A stretch of 64,000 nt of DNA. Source: Polynucleobacter sp. MWH-UH2A. GTDB taxonomy: Bacteria > Pseudomonadota > Gammaproteobacteria > Burkholderiales > Burkholderiaceae. Each line of letters opens with the position of its first letter. Within the stretch, counting starts at the first letter, position 1. The notes below the pieces were generated by a model that saw only the letters and a list, made by a program, of their open reading frames with translations, was not told the DNA's origin and did not search any database. The stretch covers positions 1,116,001-1,180,000 of the forward strand of contig NZ_CP061321.1 in the NCBI RefSeq assembly GCF_018687195.1, in the 5' to 3' direction. The translations under genes and the position numbers were made by a program. Of this stretch, positions 35,957 through 44,930 are shown in pieces.

Positions 35957-36817
35957 CTAAACAGCGTTAACTGGAATCTTTAAATACGAAACTCCATTAG
36001 CCTCTTTCGGAGGAAATTCTCCTGCACGAATATTGACCTGAATTGCTGGCAATATCAGCACTGGCATTTCTAAAGTTGCATCACGTTTCGTGCGCATCTC
36101 TATAAACTGCTCTTCTGAAATTCCGTCATGCATATGAATGTTTGACTTCTTCTCTTCAGCCACCGTAGTCTCAAAGTGTATGGGTCTATTGTTTGGTGGA
36201 TAGTCGTGACACATAAATAATCGCGTCTCAGGCGGATTACTTAAAATCTTTTTCATCGATTGATACAAGACGCTGGCATTGCCGCCAGGGAAGTCACAAC
36301 GCGCTGTCCCTACATCGGGCATAAACATGGTATCGCCAACAAAAATCGCATCCCCAATCTGATAGGCCATACAAGCAGGCGTATGTCCAGGAACAAAAAT
36401 AGCCTTCAAGCTCAGGCCGCCAAAATCAATCTTCTCTCCATCCTTGAGTAGCCGATCAAATTGGGAACCATCTGTTGGGAATGTGTTCTCTAAATTAAAG
36501 ATGCCTTTAAAGACACCCTGAACCACGGAAATATGATCGCCGATAGCAATCCGTCCACCAAGCTTTGATTTCAAGTAAGGGGCTGCAGTGACATGATCAG
36601 CATGCGCATGAGTCTCTAATATCCACTCAACCTTCAACGCATTTTCATTTACGAACTGAATAACTTCATCAGCCATCTTAGTGTTGGTACGACCTGATTT
36701 AGGATCGTAACCAAGAACGCTATCAATAATGATACAAGGTGCGTTAGGCTTCTCATAAACAACATAAGTAACCGTCCAGGTATCGATATCAAAAAAGCCT
36801 TTTACAACTGGATTCAT
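35957..36817 (-). CDS. MBL-fold persulfide-dioxygenase-like protein
   Basis: A 286-residue cytoplasmic metallo-beta-lactamase-fold enzyme. ETHAHADHVTAAPYLK (His70, His72, Asp74, His75), VPGHTPACM, FVGDTMFMPD and FMCHDYPP are the pattern of ETHE1/Blh-type persulfide dioxygenases, which oxidise glutathione persulfide to sulfite. It lacks the N-terminal DUF442 domain of Blh, which occurs as a separate gene at 25013. It is the first gene of the sox operon. Glyoxalase II is a less likely alternative. Confidence 0.85.
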   Translation of the reverse strand: MNPVVKGFFDIDTWTVTYVVYEKPNAPCIIIDSVLGYDPKSGRTNTKMADEVIQFVNENALKVEWILETHAHADHVTAAPYLKSKLGGRIAIGDHISVVQGVFKGIFNLENTFPTDGSQFDRLLKDGEKIDFGGLSLKAIFVPGHTPACMAYQIGDAIFVGDTMFMPDVGTARCDFPGGNASVLYQSMKKILSNPPETRLFMCHDYPPNNRPIHFETTVAEEKKSNIHMHDGISEEQFIEMRTKRDATLEMPVLILPAIQVNIRAGEFPPKEANGVSYLKIPVNAV

Positions 36818-36901
36818 CTCTCGCTCTTCTAGGTAATATTTCTAAGTGAAATTATTGAATAAAGCTGGTAAAAAGACACTAATAACTAACCCTTATATAT
36901 A

Positions 36902-36918
36902 TATTACAAATAGTAATA
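36902..36918. promoter_or_regulatory. Inverted repeat in the divergent sox/sqr promoter region
   Basis: TATTAC-AAATA-GTAATA, a perfect 6-bp inverted repeat around 5 bases, lies 45 bases before sqr and 85 bases before the dioxygenase gene. No regulator gene is in the cluster. A sulfur-responsive ArsR-type repressor such as BigR/SqrR would be a natural candidate, but this is not shown. A TATAAC -10-like element (36934-36939) lies 16 bases downstream of it, toward sqr. Confidence 0.45.
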
Positions 36919-36962
36919 AAGAATCTTTAGCTATATAACCATTGAATTAGGAAACCAAGCAA

Positions 36963-38204
36963 ATGAATACGAAACAACGCAATAACGAATATGACGTCCT
37001 TATTGCTGGTGGTGGCGCAGCAGGCATTGGACTTGCGGCAAGCCTAAAAAGTAGAGATAAATCCCTCAAAATTGGCATTATCGAGCCCTCTGAGGATCAC
37101 TACTACCAACCATCTTGGACCCTTGTTGGTGGCGGGGCTTTCAATGTCAAAAGCAGTAAGCGTAAAACGAAAGACATCATTCCAACTGGCGTTACTTGGA
37201 TCAAAGACAAAATAACGGGCTTTAATCCCGATGCCAATGAAGTACGAATTGCCCATGGTGATCCAATTCATTACCAATATCTAGCAATTGCTACTGGACT
37301 GAAAATTAAATGGGAAGCGATACCAGGTTTAGTAGACACCATTGGAAAGAATGGTGTCACATCCAACTACAGCTACGACTACTCCCCTTACACGTGGGAG
37401 TTAGTAAAGCAAATGAAATCCGGAAAAGCAATCTTCACCCAACCACCTATGCCAATTAAGTGTCCAGGCGCTCCACAAAAGGCAATGTACCTCTCTTGTT
37501 ATGAGTGGGAAAAACAAGGAAAACTCAAAAATATTGACGTGGAATTAAATAATGCAGGCGCTGCATTGTTTGGCGTGGCAGATTTTGTGCCGCCACTCAT
37601 GGAATATGTAAAAAAATATCAGACAACCTTGAACTTCAATTGCAATCTGATTTCTGTAGATGGCCCCAATAAGAAAGCGATCTTTGCAGTTAAAGATGCG
37701 GATGGAAATGTCTCACAAGTCGAAAAATCTTTTGACATGCTGCATGTTGTACCGCCACAAGGCCCCCAAGATTGCTTGATTGGTAGCCCTGTTGCTAATG
37801 CCGATGGCTGGGTAGATGTAGATCAATTCACCCTACAGCACACCCGCCATCCAAATATATTTAGCTTAGGTGATTGCTGCTCCTCACCGAATTCAAAAAC
37901 AGCCGCTGCCGCCAGAAAACAAGTGGTGGTAGTCGCTGAGAATTTATTGGCACATAAACATCATCAACCAATGCCACTCAAGTACGACGGATATGGCTCA
38001 TGTCCATTAACAGTCGAAAGAGGAAAGATTGTTCTTGCGGAATTTGGATACGGTGGAAAGTTATTGCCAACCTTCCCATGGTTAATTAATCCACTTAAAG
38101 CAACCAAGCTAGCTTGGATATTGAAAAAAGATGTACTACCCTGGCTTTATTGGAATGCAATGCTGAAAGGCAGAGAATGGCTTGCACGACCATTTGAAAA
38201 TTAA
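36963..38204 (+). CDS. sqr: Type II sulfide:quinone oxidoreductase
   Basis: Membrane-associated flavoprotein that oxidises sulfide and passes electrons to quinone, making a persulfide. The 413 residues have the FAD motif VLIAGGGAAGIGLAASL and the active-site cysteines Cys167 (MPIKCPGAPQKAMYLS) and Cys347 (YDGYGSCPLT). Both segments and the C-terminal WNAMLKGR stretch resemble eukaryotic SQOR, which places it in the type II SQR group. Persulfide product would go to the neighbouring dioxygenase. Start ATG 36963. It forms an operon with tauE. Confidence 0.92.
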   Translation: MNTKQRNNEYDVLIAGGGAAGIGLAASLKSRDKSLKIGIIEPSEDHYYQPSWTLVGGGAFNVKSSKRKTKDIIPTGVTWIKDKITGFNPDANEVRIAHGDPIHYQYLAIATGLKIKWEAIPGLVDTIGKNGVTSNYSYDYSPYTWELVKQMKSGKAIFTQPPMPIKCPGAPQKAMYLSCYEWEKQGKLKNIDVELNNAGAALFGVADFVPPLMEYVKKYQTTLNFNCNLISVDGPNKKAIFAVKDADGNVSQVEKSFDMLHVVPPQGPQDCLIGSPVANADGWVDVDQFTLQHTRHPNIFSLGDCCSSPNSKTAAAARKQVVVVAENLLAHKHHQPMPLKYDGYGSCPLTVERGKIVLAEFGYGGKLLPTFPWLINPLKATKLAWILKKDVLPWLYWNAMLKGREWLARPFEN

Positions 38205-38207
38205 AGC

Positions 38208-39017
38208 ATGGAACACATTCTTCTAGCTCCAGTCCTTGGGATGTTTATTGGCATTCTCATGGGGCTGACGGGCGCAGGTGGAGGCATCCTCTCGGTACCC
38301 CTTCTAGTGTTTGCTTTTCACATGCCGATTGCTGATGCAGGCCCAATTGCATTAACCGCAATCGCTTTGTCAGCTGGCGTAGGTGCGCTGATTGGTTTAT
38401 ATGCCAAGGTGTTGCGCTATAAGGCGGCCATGTTCATGGCTAGCTTTGGCCTCCTACTTTCCCCTCTAGGTCTGTGGGTAGCTCAGCGCGCACCAAACAC
38501 ACCAATGCTACTTATCTTTAGCGCGATGCTCATTTATGTATCGAGCAAAATGTTCATTCAGGCTACACAAACCATTGCAGGCAAACCTCCTGTGCTAACT
38601 AAGCCGCCTCCATGCCAGTTGGATATGTCCATTGGCAAATTAATTTGGACGGTGCCATGCGCCAGATCTTTGATGCTCGCAGGAGCGTGCGCTGGATTTT
38701 TATCCGGGCTACTTGGGGTTGGTGGTGGCTTTATCATCGTCCCATCGCTGAAGAAATTTACCGATCTTCCAATGAAGGCTATTGTTGCCACCTCTTTGGG
38801 CGTGCTGGCAATTGTCTCCACTGGTGGCGCAGCGATTTCTCTTGTTTCAGGAACGCTTGATTTATCGATTGCCATACCTTTTGGGGGTGGCTCTCTTATT
38901 GGGCTTTTGATTGGAAAAATTTTGGAAAGAAAAATAAGTGGTCCCCGAGTTCAGCAAATTTTTTCCGTATTTACCTTTCTGGTTGCTATCAGCCTGATTT
39001 ATAAGTGCATGGTTTAG
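38208..39017 (+). CDS. TauE/SafE family sulfite-type exporter
   Basis: A 269-residue membrane protein with about eight segments. The two repeat motifs GMFIGILMGLTGAGGGILSV (N-terminal) and GFLSGLLGVGGGFIIVPS (C-terminal) define the TauE/SafE family. SafE exports sulfoacetate and related compounds; in sulfur loci TauE/SafE proteins are proposed to export sulfite or other anions. The gene begins three bases after sqr, so coupled translation is likely. Confidence 0.9.
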   Translation: MEHILLAPVLGMFIGILMGLTGAGGGILSVPLLVFAFHMPIADAGPIALTAIALSAGVGALIGLYAKVLRYKAAMFMASFGLLLSPLGLWVAQRAPNTPMLLIFSAMLIYVSSKMFIQATQTIAGKPPVLTKPPPCQLDMSIGKLIWTVPCARSLMLAGACAGFLSGLLGVGGGFIIVPSLKKFTDLPMKAIVATSLGVLAIVSTGGAAISLVSGTLDLSIAIPFGGGSLIGLLIGKILERKISGPRVQQIFSVFTFLVAISLIYKCMV

Positions 39018-39069
39018 AGTGACGAAACTCTGCTGAGTGAGTCATGGGCATAAAAGCCGGCAGCCCAAG

Positions 39070-39091
39070 GACCGCGGAAGCGGTCTTTTTT
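39070..39091 (+). terminator. Rho-independent terminator after sqr-tauE
   Basis: GACCGC-GGAA-GCGGTC (39070-39085) followed by T6. It lies between the tauE stop (39017) and modB (39115), so modBC probably has its own promoter or depends on read-through. Confidence 0.92.
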
Positions 39092-39114
39092 ATAGCCAAT
39101 AGCAATACAATTTA

Positions 39115-39780
39115 ATGGTGATTGATATTGACGCCCTTCTCCTATCTCTAAAGTTAGCTTTATGGACTTTGGCCCTGATTCTTCCGTTTGGGATTTGGGC
39201 GGCCCATTCACTACAAAAAATGGGCAAAGGACGTTCTTGGATTGAAGCGGCTCTTGCCCTTCCCTTAGTTCTCCCCCCAACCGTACTTGGCTATTACCTT
39301 CTGGTTGGCTTGGGTGGAAAAAGTCTTTTTGGAATTCCACTAGTCTTCTCATTCACCGGAATACTGATCGCATCACTCATCGTCAACCTGCCATTTGCAA
39401 TTCAACCTATCCAACGCGCCTTTGAATCCATTCACCCTGAAATTCGTGAAGCGGCTCAAGTTAGCGGACTATCGCAATGGCAAATATTTCATTTGATTGA
39501 ATTGCCTCTTGCATGGCGAGGCATCACCAGCGCAGCAGTTCTAACCTTTGCACACACTCTAGGTGAGTTTGGTGTCATCCTGATGGTTGGCGGAGCTATT
39601 CCTGGTGAAACTAAAACTGTTTCGATTGCAATCTACGACAAAGTTCAAAGTTTCGATACCTCTGGCGCAGGAGTGCTTTCACTCATACTGCTAGGTACGT
39701 CTTTAATCGCTATCGCCCTCTCCTACGGTGTGCTTGGTCGTCAAGCAAACCGTGTACGCAACCCAGGGTGGAGGGCCTAA
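39115..39780 (+). CDS. modB: Molybdate ABC transporter permease
   Basis: The inner-membrane permease for molybdate. The 221 residues have about five segments and the EAA motif REAAQVSGLSQWQIFHLIELPL that contacts ModC. LPLVLPPTVLGYYLL is typical of ModB. Start ATG 39115; GTG 39118 is possible, and no clear ribosome site is visible. No modA periplasmic-binding gene lies between tauE and modB, nor after modC. It may use a ModA encoded elsewhere. Confidence 0.92.
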   Translation: MVIDIDALLLSLKLALWTLALILPFGIWAAHSLQKMGKGRSWIEAALALPLVLPPTVLGYYLLVGLGGKSLFGIPLVFSFTGILIASLIVNLPFAIQPIQRAFESIHPEIREAAQVSGLSQWQIFHLIELPLAWRGITSAAVLTFAHTLGEFGVILMVGGAIPGETKTVSIAIYDKVQSFDTSGAGVLSLILLGTSLIAIALSYGVLGRQANRVRNPGWRA

Positions 39781-40886
39781 TGCTGAAGGTAAAGCTTTCT
39801 CAATTCTCACCCAACCCTTTGCAGCTCAATATGGAATGCATACCTGGTGAACTACATGCGCTTGTGGGTCCATCTGGGAGTGGCAAAACAACAGCATTAC
39901 GCACCATCGCTGGTTTAAGCAATCCACAAACGGGAAAAATTGAATGCGACGGCCAGGTCTGGTTTGAAGCTAGCGAAGTAAGCGGCATCACTACAGCCAT
40001 AAACCCCTCTCAACGCTCTTGCGGATTCTTATTTCAGCAATATGCGCTATTCCCACATTTATCCGCACTCGAGAATGTGTGCATCCCCCTACATAACTCA
40101 GTTCCCACATTATCAGAACGCAAAGTCCTAGCACTGCAGTGGCTAGATCGAATGGGAATTAGTGATCTTGCAAAACGGATGCCAAATCAATTGTCTGGTG
40201 GACAACAACAACGCGTTGCTCTAGCAAGAGCATTAGCAAGGCCCCCAAAAATCTTATTACTAGACGAACCTTTTTCTGCGGTTGATGCGCCGACTCGCCA
40301 AAGTCTCTACAAAACACTTGCACAAATTCGCAAAGAATTAAACATTCCGATATTGCTTGTCACGCATGATCTGCGTGAAGCTGATTTATTGGCAGATCGA
40401 ATTACAGTGATTGATCATGGTGTTGGCTTACAAACGGCACCGCCCAAAGTATTGTTTGAGCGCCCTAGAAACTCGCGAGTTGCGGAGCTTGTTGGCATTA
40501 ACAATAAATTTGAGGGTGTATTTACCGCCGGCAAACTTAGCTGGGATGGCTGCCAACGCATATTTAATGTAGTCGACAAAGGAAAGATACCTCCCAATAC
40601 CTCTGTTGCCTGGGTTATCCCAGCAGATGGCTTAAGCCTAGATAATGCCCCAAGCCCAAGCTCTATTGAGGTGGTCGTAGAACAAGTTAGTACCATCGGC
40701 CAAATCGCTGTAATTCAGTTGCGTACGATTGAAGGTAATCACGCAGTTATTTGGGAGGCATCGGCAGCTGAAGTAAAACGCTTATCCCTAGAAGCCGATA
40801 AAAAGTGTTATTTAGAAATCGACGGGGGCAAGATTCACATCATGCCATTGCGTCCGATTAACGATCCAAGACGCTTTAGCAATTAA
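39780..40886 (+). CDS. modC: Molybdate ABC transporter ATP-binding protein
   Basis: ATPase subunit of the molybdate importer, 368 residues. Walker A GPSGSGKTT, Q-loop FQQYALFPHLSA, signature LSGGQQQR and Walker B ILLLDEPFSAVD are intact; a C-terminal molybdate-binding TOBE region follows (~residue 290). ATG 39780 overlaps the modB stop by one base (TAATG) and has GGAGGG upstream, so it is preferred to GTG 39768. The 3' end overlaps the convergent methyltransferase gene by four bases. Confidence 0.94.
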   Translation: MLKVKLSQFSPNPLQLNMECIPGELHALVGPSGSGKTTALRTIAGLSNPQTGKIECDGQVWFEASEVSGITTAINPSQRSCGFLFQQYALFPHLSALENVCIPLHNSVPTLSERKVLALQWLDRMGISDLAKRMPNQLSGGQQQRVALARALARPPKILLLDEPFSAVDAPTRQSLYKTLAQIRKELNIPILLVTHDLREADLLADRITVIDHGVGLQTAPPKVLFERPRNSRVAELVGINNKFEGVFTAGKLSWDGCQRIFNVVDKGKIPPNTSVAWVIPADGLSLDNAPSPSSIEVVVEQVSTIGQIAVIQLRTIEGNHAVIWEASAAEVKRLSLEADKKCYLEIDGGKIHIMPLRPINDPRRFSN

Positions 40887-41509
40887 GACCTTGGCTTCTG
40901 AGCCACCAAACCCAGCAACGCAGACATGCCTTCATGTCTCGCACCCTCAGATAAGACTTTTTCATATGAGCATAGCTCTAGAATGGAAAAGTCCTTAGCC
41001 AAATCTCGAATTAAATCTTCGGTATAAAGATGCTCTATTAGAGATGGGCCGCCTGTTTTATATTCCAATTGCTTTGGTGTATATCCTTGAAGAATAAAAA
41101 TTCCGCCAGGCTTTAAAGTCTCATAAGTTTTTTGAAAAATTCGCTCACGCATTGCGGGATCTGCAAATTGAATAAAGATTCCTATCACCGCATCGTAAGT
41201 ATTTTTTGGCCATGCATAACTATCCGCATCCGAAAATGCGTATTCCACATCAACCTGATTCTCATTGGCAAATCGTTTTGCCTTTGTGAGAGCAATATCA
41301 GAAGCATCAAAGCCAACAACCTGCATTCCCTGTTTGGCTAGCCAAACGCCATTACGCCCTTCACCATCCGCAATACACAAGACTCGGTCGCCAGGCTTTA
41401 GATATTGTTTGGATTGCTCAACTAAATACTCGTTAGGCTCTGTTCCAAAAATGAACTCTTCTTTATCAAAGCGTTCATTCCAGAACTGCGTGGCATCAGA
41501 AAACCCCAT
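40883..41509 (-). CDS. Class I SAM-dependent methyltransferase
   Basis: A 208-residue Rossmann-fold methyltransferase. Motif I reads VLCIADGEGRNGVWLAKQG, followed by VVGFDASDIAL and DAVIGIFIQFADP, which together resemble the TehB/thiopurine-type group of small detoxifying methyltransferases. The substrate is unknown. ATG 41509 (MGFSDATQFWNERF) starts the conserved region; the longer frame is discarded. Confidence 0.88.
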   Translation of the reverse strand: MGFSDATQFWNERFDKEEFIFGTEPNEYLVEQSKQYLKPGDRVLCIADGEGRNGVWLAKQGMQVVGFDASDIALTKAKRFANENQVDVEYAFSDADSYAWPKNTYDAVIGIFIQFADPAMRERIFQKTYETLKPGGIFILQGYTPKQLEYKTGGPSLIEHLYTEDLIRDLAKDFSILELCSYEKVLSEGARHEGMSALLGLVAQKPRS

Positions 41510-41531
41510 AGGCTTATCTTGATGGATTTGT

Positions 41532-42740
41532 TTATTTTTTGAATCCACCAACGAGATCGCTCTTGAGATCGTTGATATTTTCCAAGCCCACGGCAATACG
41601 CACCAATCCATCGGAAATCCCGGCTGCTTTACGCGCCTCTGGACTTACACGGCAATGCGTTGTTGTCGCAGGGTGTGTAATGGTTGTACGTGTATCACCT
41701 AAGTTTGCGGTAATGGAACAAAGCTTGGTTTGATTAATCAACTTAAAGGCGGATTTTTTACCACCCTTCAGCACAAACGAAACGATTGCCCCGCCCTCTT
41801 TTTGCTGGCGCATTGCCAAGGCATGTTGAGGATGTGACTTTAGGCCAGGATGGTAAACACGTTCAACACCGGTCTGCTTCTCTAGCCATTGAGCTAAAGC
41901 GAGCGCATTCTGGCTTTGTTGCTTCATGCGCAACTCAAGGGTTTCTAGGCCTTTTAGAAATACCCAGGCATTAAATGCCGATAAAGTTGGTCCAGCGGTG
42001 CGAACGTATGGGAAAACCTTACCCATTACAAAATCTTTGCTACCCACAATTGCACCACCAACAACCCTGCCCTGACCATCCAAGTACTTTGTTGCAGAAT
42101 GAATAACAACATCTGCGCCTAAGGCCAACGGCTTTTGCAATGCAGGCGTACAAAAGCAGTTATCAACTGCCAACAATGCCTTTGCTTTTTTGGCAATCTT
42201 TGAGATCGCTTTGATATCAGCAATTTCAGTTAATGGGTTTGAAGGTGTTTCTAAATAAAATAGCTTTGTCTTCGGCTGAACAGCGGCCTGCCAAGCTTTA
42301 GCATCCGTTAAATCAACATAGGTCGTCGTAATTCCGAAACGACCCAGGATGTTAGTGAACAACTGAATCGTTGCCCCAAATACAGAGCGCGAACAAATAA
42401 CATGGTCACCAGCCTGAAGATGAGCCATTGCCATTGTCAGAATCGCAGACATTCCAGATGCAGTAGCAATACAAGCCTCGCCACCCTCTAAGGCAGCCAG
42501 ACGGTCTTGAAACATGCTAACCGTCGGGTTGGTGAAGCGTGAGTAAATAAACCCTTGGTCGGCATGAGCAAAACCATCAGCCGCCAACTCGGCACTATCA
42601 AAGCAGAAGCTTGATGTCAAAAACATCGCTTCAGAGTGTTCTTGATAATCAGAGGTACGACGAGTGCCAGCGCGGACTGCAATAGTCTCTAGCGCCAGCT
42701 TAGAAAAATCAGGTTTTTTGCGGGTAGTTTTACTCTTCAT
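41532..42740 (-). CDS. metZ: O-succinylhomoserine sulfhydrylase
   Basis: PLP-dependent enzyme that makes homocysteine directly from O-succinylhomoserine and sulfide. The 402 residues belong to the Cys/Met metabolism family: the PLP lysine is in HSATKYLDGQGRVVGG, with VYSRFTNPTV-type and ATASGMSAI segments upstream. Its position after purF is standard in Burkholderiaceae and supports metZ over metC/metB. Confidence 0.93.
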   Translation of the reverse strand: MKSKTTRKKPDFSKLALETIAVRAGTRRTSDYQEHSEAMFLTSSFCFDSAELAADGFAHADQGFIYSRFTNPTVSMFQDRLAALEGGEACIATASGMSAILTMAMAHLQAGDHVICSRSVFGATIQLFTNILGRFGITTTYVDLTDAKAWQAAVQPKTKLFYLETPSNPLTEIADIKAISKIAKKAKALLAVDNCFCTPALQKPLALGADVVIHSATKYLDGQGRVVGGAIVGSKDFVMGKVFPYVRTAGPTLSAFNAWVFLKGLETLELRMKQQSQNALALAQWLEKQTGVERVYHPGLKSHPQHALAMRQQKEGGAIVSFVLKGGKKSAFKLINQTKLCSITANLGDTRTTITHPATTTHCRVSPEARKAAGISDGLVRIAVGLENINDLKSDLVGGFKK

Positions 42741-42820
42741 ACCGCTATTTTGACACCGAATGATAGATTTGCCTCAAGGAAGGTGTATCTGGACTCAATC
42801 GGGCGTAATCGTGTAGCTTT

Positions 42821-44359
42821 TTAGTCTTCGGTTGCCAAATGCAAGTGCAACTGAGAGCGCGCAAAGTCACTCGAATCACGCTGACGATCAGCCTTGGCAG
42901 CAGAGGAATTACGCTGCGCCTCCAACGCATCCAAATAGGATTCATTGATATCGCCAGTAATGTAATTCCCATCAAAACAAGAGGCTTCAAAGTTCTGTAT
43001 CTTCGGATTGATATCTCGAACCGCTTGCTTCATATCCTCAACGCTTTGATAAATGAGCTGATCAGCTCCAATCATCTTATTGATCTCTTCATCCGTGCGG
43101 CCATAAGCTACCAGCTCACTACGAGTTGGCATATCAATACCGTACACATTAGGGAAACGTACTGGTGGCGCAGCAGAAGCGAAAATCACTTTCTTAGCAC
43201 CAGACTCACGCGCCATTTGGACGATTTCAAAAGAGGTTGTGCCACGCACGATTGAATCATCAACGATCAAGATAGTCTTGTCTTTGAACTCAACACGCAT
43301 GGCATTGAGTTTTTGACGTACGGATTTTTTACGAACTGCCTGACCAGGCATGATGAAAGTGCGGCCGATATAACGGTTCTTAAAGAACCCTTCGCGGTAA
43401 TCTACCCCCAAGTTCTTCGCTACTTGCATTGCTGCAGGACGGCTTGAATCTGGAATAGGCATGACCACATCAATCTCATCGACGTTAGTCTCTTTACGAA
43501 TCTTCTCTGCGAGGTAATCGCCCATACGCATACGGACGTTATAGACCGTCACTCCATCAATAGTGGAATCCGGACGAGCCATATAAACATATTCAAAGAT
43601 ACATGGAGTTAAAGCAGCATTAGTAACGCATTGGCGAGAATAGAAATTGCCATCCAAATCAATATAGATCGCCTCACCAGGATTAACGTCGCGCACAAAT
43701 TTAAAGCCCAATCCCTCTAGAGCAACCGATTCTGAAGCCACCATCCACTCAGGACCTTGCGGCGTATCAATGCGACCAATACATAAAGGACGAATACCAA
43801 AGGGATCGCGAAACGCTAATAATCCATAGCCGGCAATTAAAGAAACTACTGCGTATGAACCCTTCACGCGACTAGCAACGCCAGTCACTGCATTAAACAT
43901 CACGCTCTCATCAAGGGCTGCGCTATTCGTTTCCTTCTGCAGTTCATCGGCTAGAACGTTCAGCAATACTTCAGTATCAGAGCTAGTGTTGATATGGCGA
44001 CGATCACGATACGCCATCTCAACGCGCAAACTCGCTGCATTGGTAAGGTTGCCGTTATGTGCCAAGATAATTCCGTATGGTGCGCTTACATAAAACGGTT
44101 GAGCCTCCTCTTCACTACTTGCAGATCCAGCAGTTGGATAACGAACTTGTCCAATGCCTGCATTACCAACCAAGCTACGCATATTGCGAGTTCTAAATAC
44201 ATCGCGCACCAAGCCGTTGGCCTTGTGCATCGTAAATGAATTGCCATTCATGGTGGCGATACCAGCAGCATCTTGACCACGGTGCTGCAACAGCAGCAAA
44301 GCATCATAAAGAAGCTGATTAACTGGTGAATGAGAAACGGTTCCGACAACGCCGCACAT
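42821..44359 (-). CDS. purF: Amidophosphoribosyltransferase
   Basis: First committed step of purine synthesis: PRPP plus glutamine to phosphoribosylamine. The 512 residues begin MCGVVGTVSH; after Met removal Cys2 is the glutaminase nucleophile. The N-terminal glutaminase domain has LLLQHRGQDAAGIA, and the C-terminal PRTase domain has the PRPP loop ILIVDDSIVRGTTS. It lies four bases after cvpA. The reading frame overlapping its 3' end (42745-42990) is a shadow. Confidence 0.97.
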   Translation of the reverse strand: MCGVVGTVSHSPVNQLLYDALLLLQHRGQDAAGIATMNGNSFTMHKANGLVRDVFRTRNMRSLVGNAGIGQVRYPTAGSASSEEEAQPFYVSAPYGIILAHNGNLTNAASLRVEMAYRDRRHINTSSDTEVLLNVLADELQKETNSAALDESVMFNAVTGVASRVKGSYAVVSLIAGYGLLAFRDPFGIRPLCIGRIDTPQGPEWMVASESVALEGLGFKFVRDVNPGEAIYIDLDGNFYSRQCVTNAALTPCIFEYVYMARPDSTIDGVTVYNVRMRMGDYLAEKIRKETNVDEIDVVMPIPDSSRPAAMQVAKNLGVDYREGFFKNRYIGRTFIMPGQAVRKKSVRQKLNAMRVEFKDKTILIVDDSIVRGTTSFEIVQMARESGAKKVIFASAAPPVRFPNVYGIDMPTRSELVAYGRTDEEINKMIGADQLIYQSVEDMKQAVRDINPKIQNFEASCFDGNYITGDINESYLDALEAQRNSSAAKADRQRDSSDFARSQLHLHLATED

Positions 44360-44363
44360 ATCG

Positions 44364-44930
44364 CTAGATTCCTATTGTTAATTTAGGAGTAATGGTTGGG
44401 GTAACTTTAGGCATGGCATCACTTAATTGCTTTGCCCAATCAGTGGGCAGCCATCCTTTAATCAAACCAGTTGCCATATCAACCGCTGGTCGAGTAATCG
44501 CATTTTTCCAAGCCATGCTTTGAGGAATCGGGGTTAATGCCGCTAATGTAGCCAAGACCACAACGATCAAACCACCACGAGCAAGACCAAACACCAAACC
44601 TAAAAAGCGATCCGTCAGACTCAAACCTGCAGATAAAATAATCCTTTGTACAAGGCCACCAAACAAGCCGCAAACAATTAAGGTCAATACAAACAAAATC
44701 AAGAAACTTAATCCAAGACTTAGCAATTCTTCGAGATGGAATGTCGAAAGCCATTCAGTGGAGAGGTAGTTGCTGTAATGGTACGCAACCCATGAAGCTA
44801 TAAACCAAGAAGCAAGCGCCAAGACTTCTTTAAATAAGCCTCTAGAAATACCGACCAAAGCAGAAACCAAAAGGACAACTAAGGTGAAGTAATCCACCGA
44901 CGTTAGCTTTAGGGTGGATAGGTATTCCAT
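44364..44930 (-). CDS. cvpA: CvpA family membrane protein
   Basis: A 188-residue inner-membrane protein with four predicted segments. SVDYFTLVVLLVSALVGISRG is the CvpA start motif, and DRFLGLVFGLARGGLIVVVL the third-fourth segment pair. CvpA is linked to colicin V production and to envelope stress in E. coli. It sits directly upstream of purF, the conserved cvpA-purF arrangement, and overlaps the SPOR gene by one base. Confidence 0.94.
   Translation of the reverse strand: MEYLSTLKLTSVDYFTLVVLLVSALVGISRGLFKEVLALASWFIASWVAYHYSNYLSTEWLSTFHLEELLSLGLSFLILFVLTLIVCGLFGGLVQRIILSAGLSLTDRFLGLVFGLARGGLIVVVLATLAALTPIPQSMAWKNAITRPAVDMATGLIKGWLPTDWAKQLSDAMPKVTPTITPKLTIGI

Noticed and set aside
42745..42990. 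81-codon minus-strand frame overlapping the 3' end of purF
   Set aside because: Most of it is a shadow of purF in another frame; the short unique part has no protein-like features.
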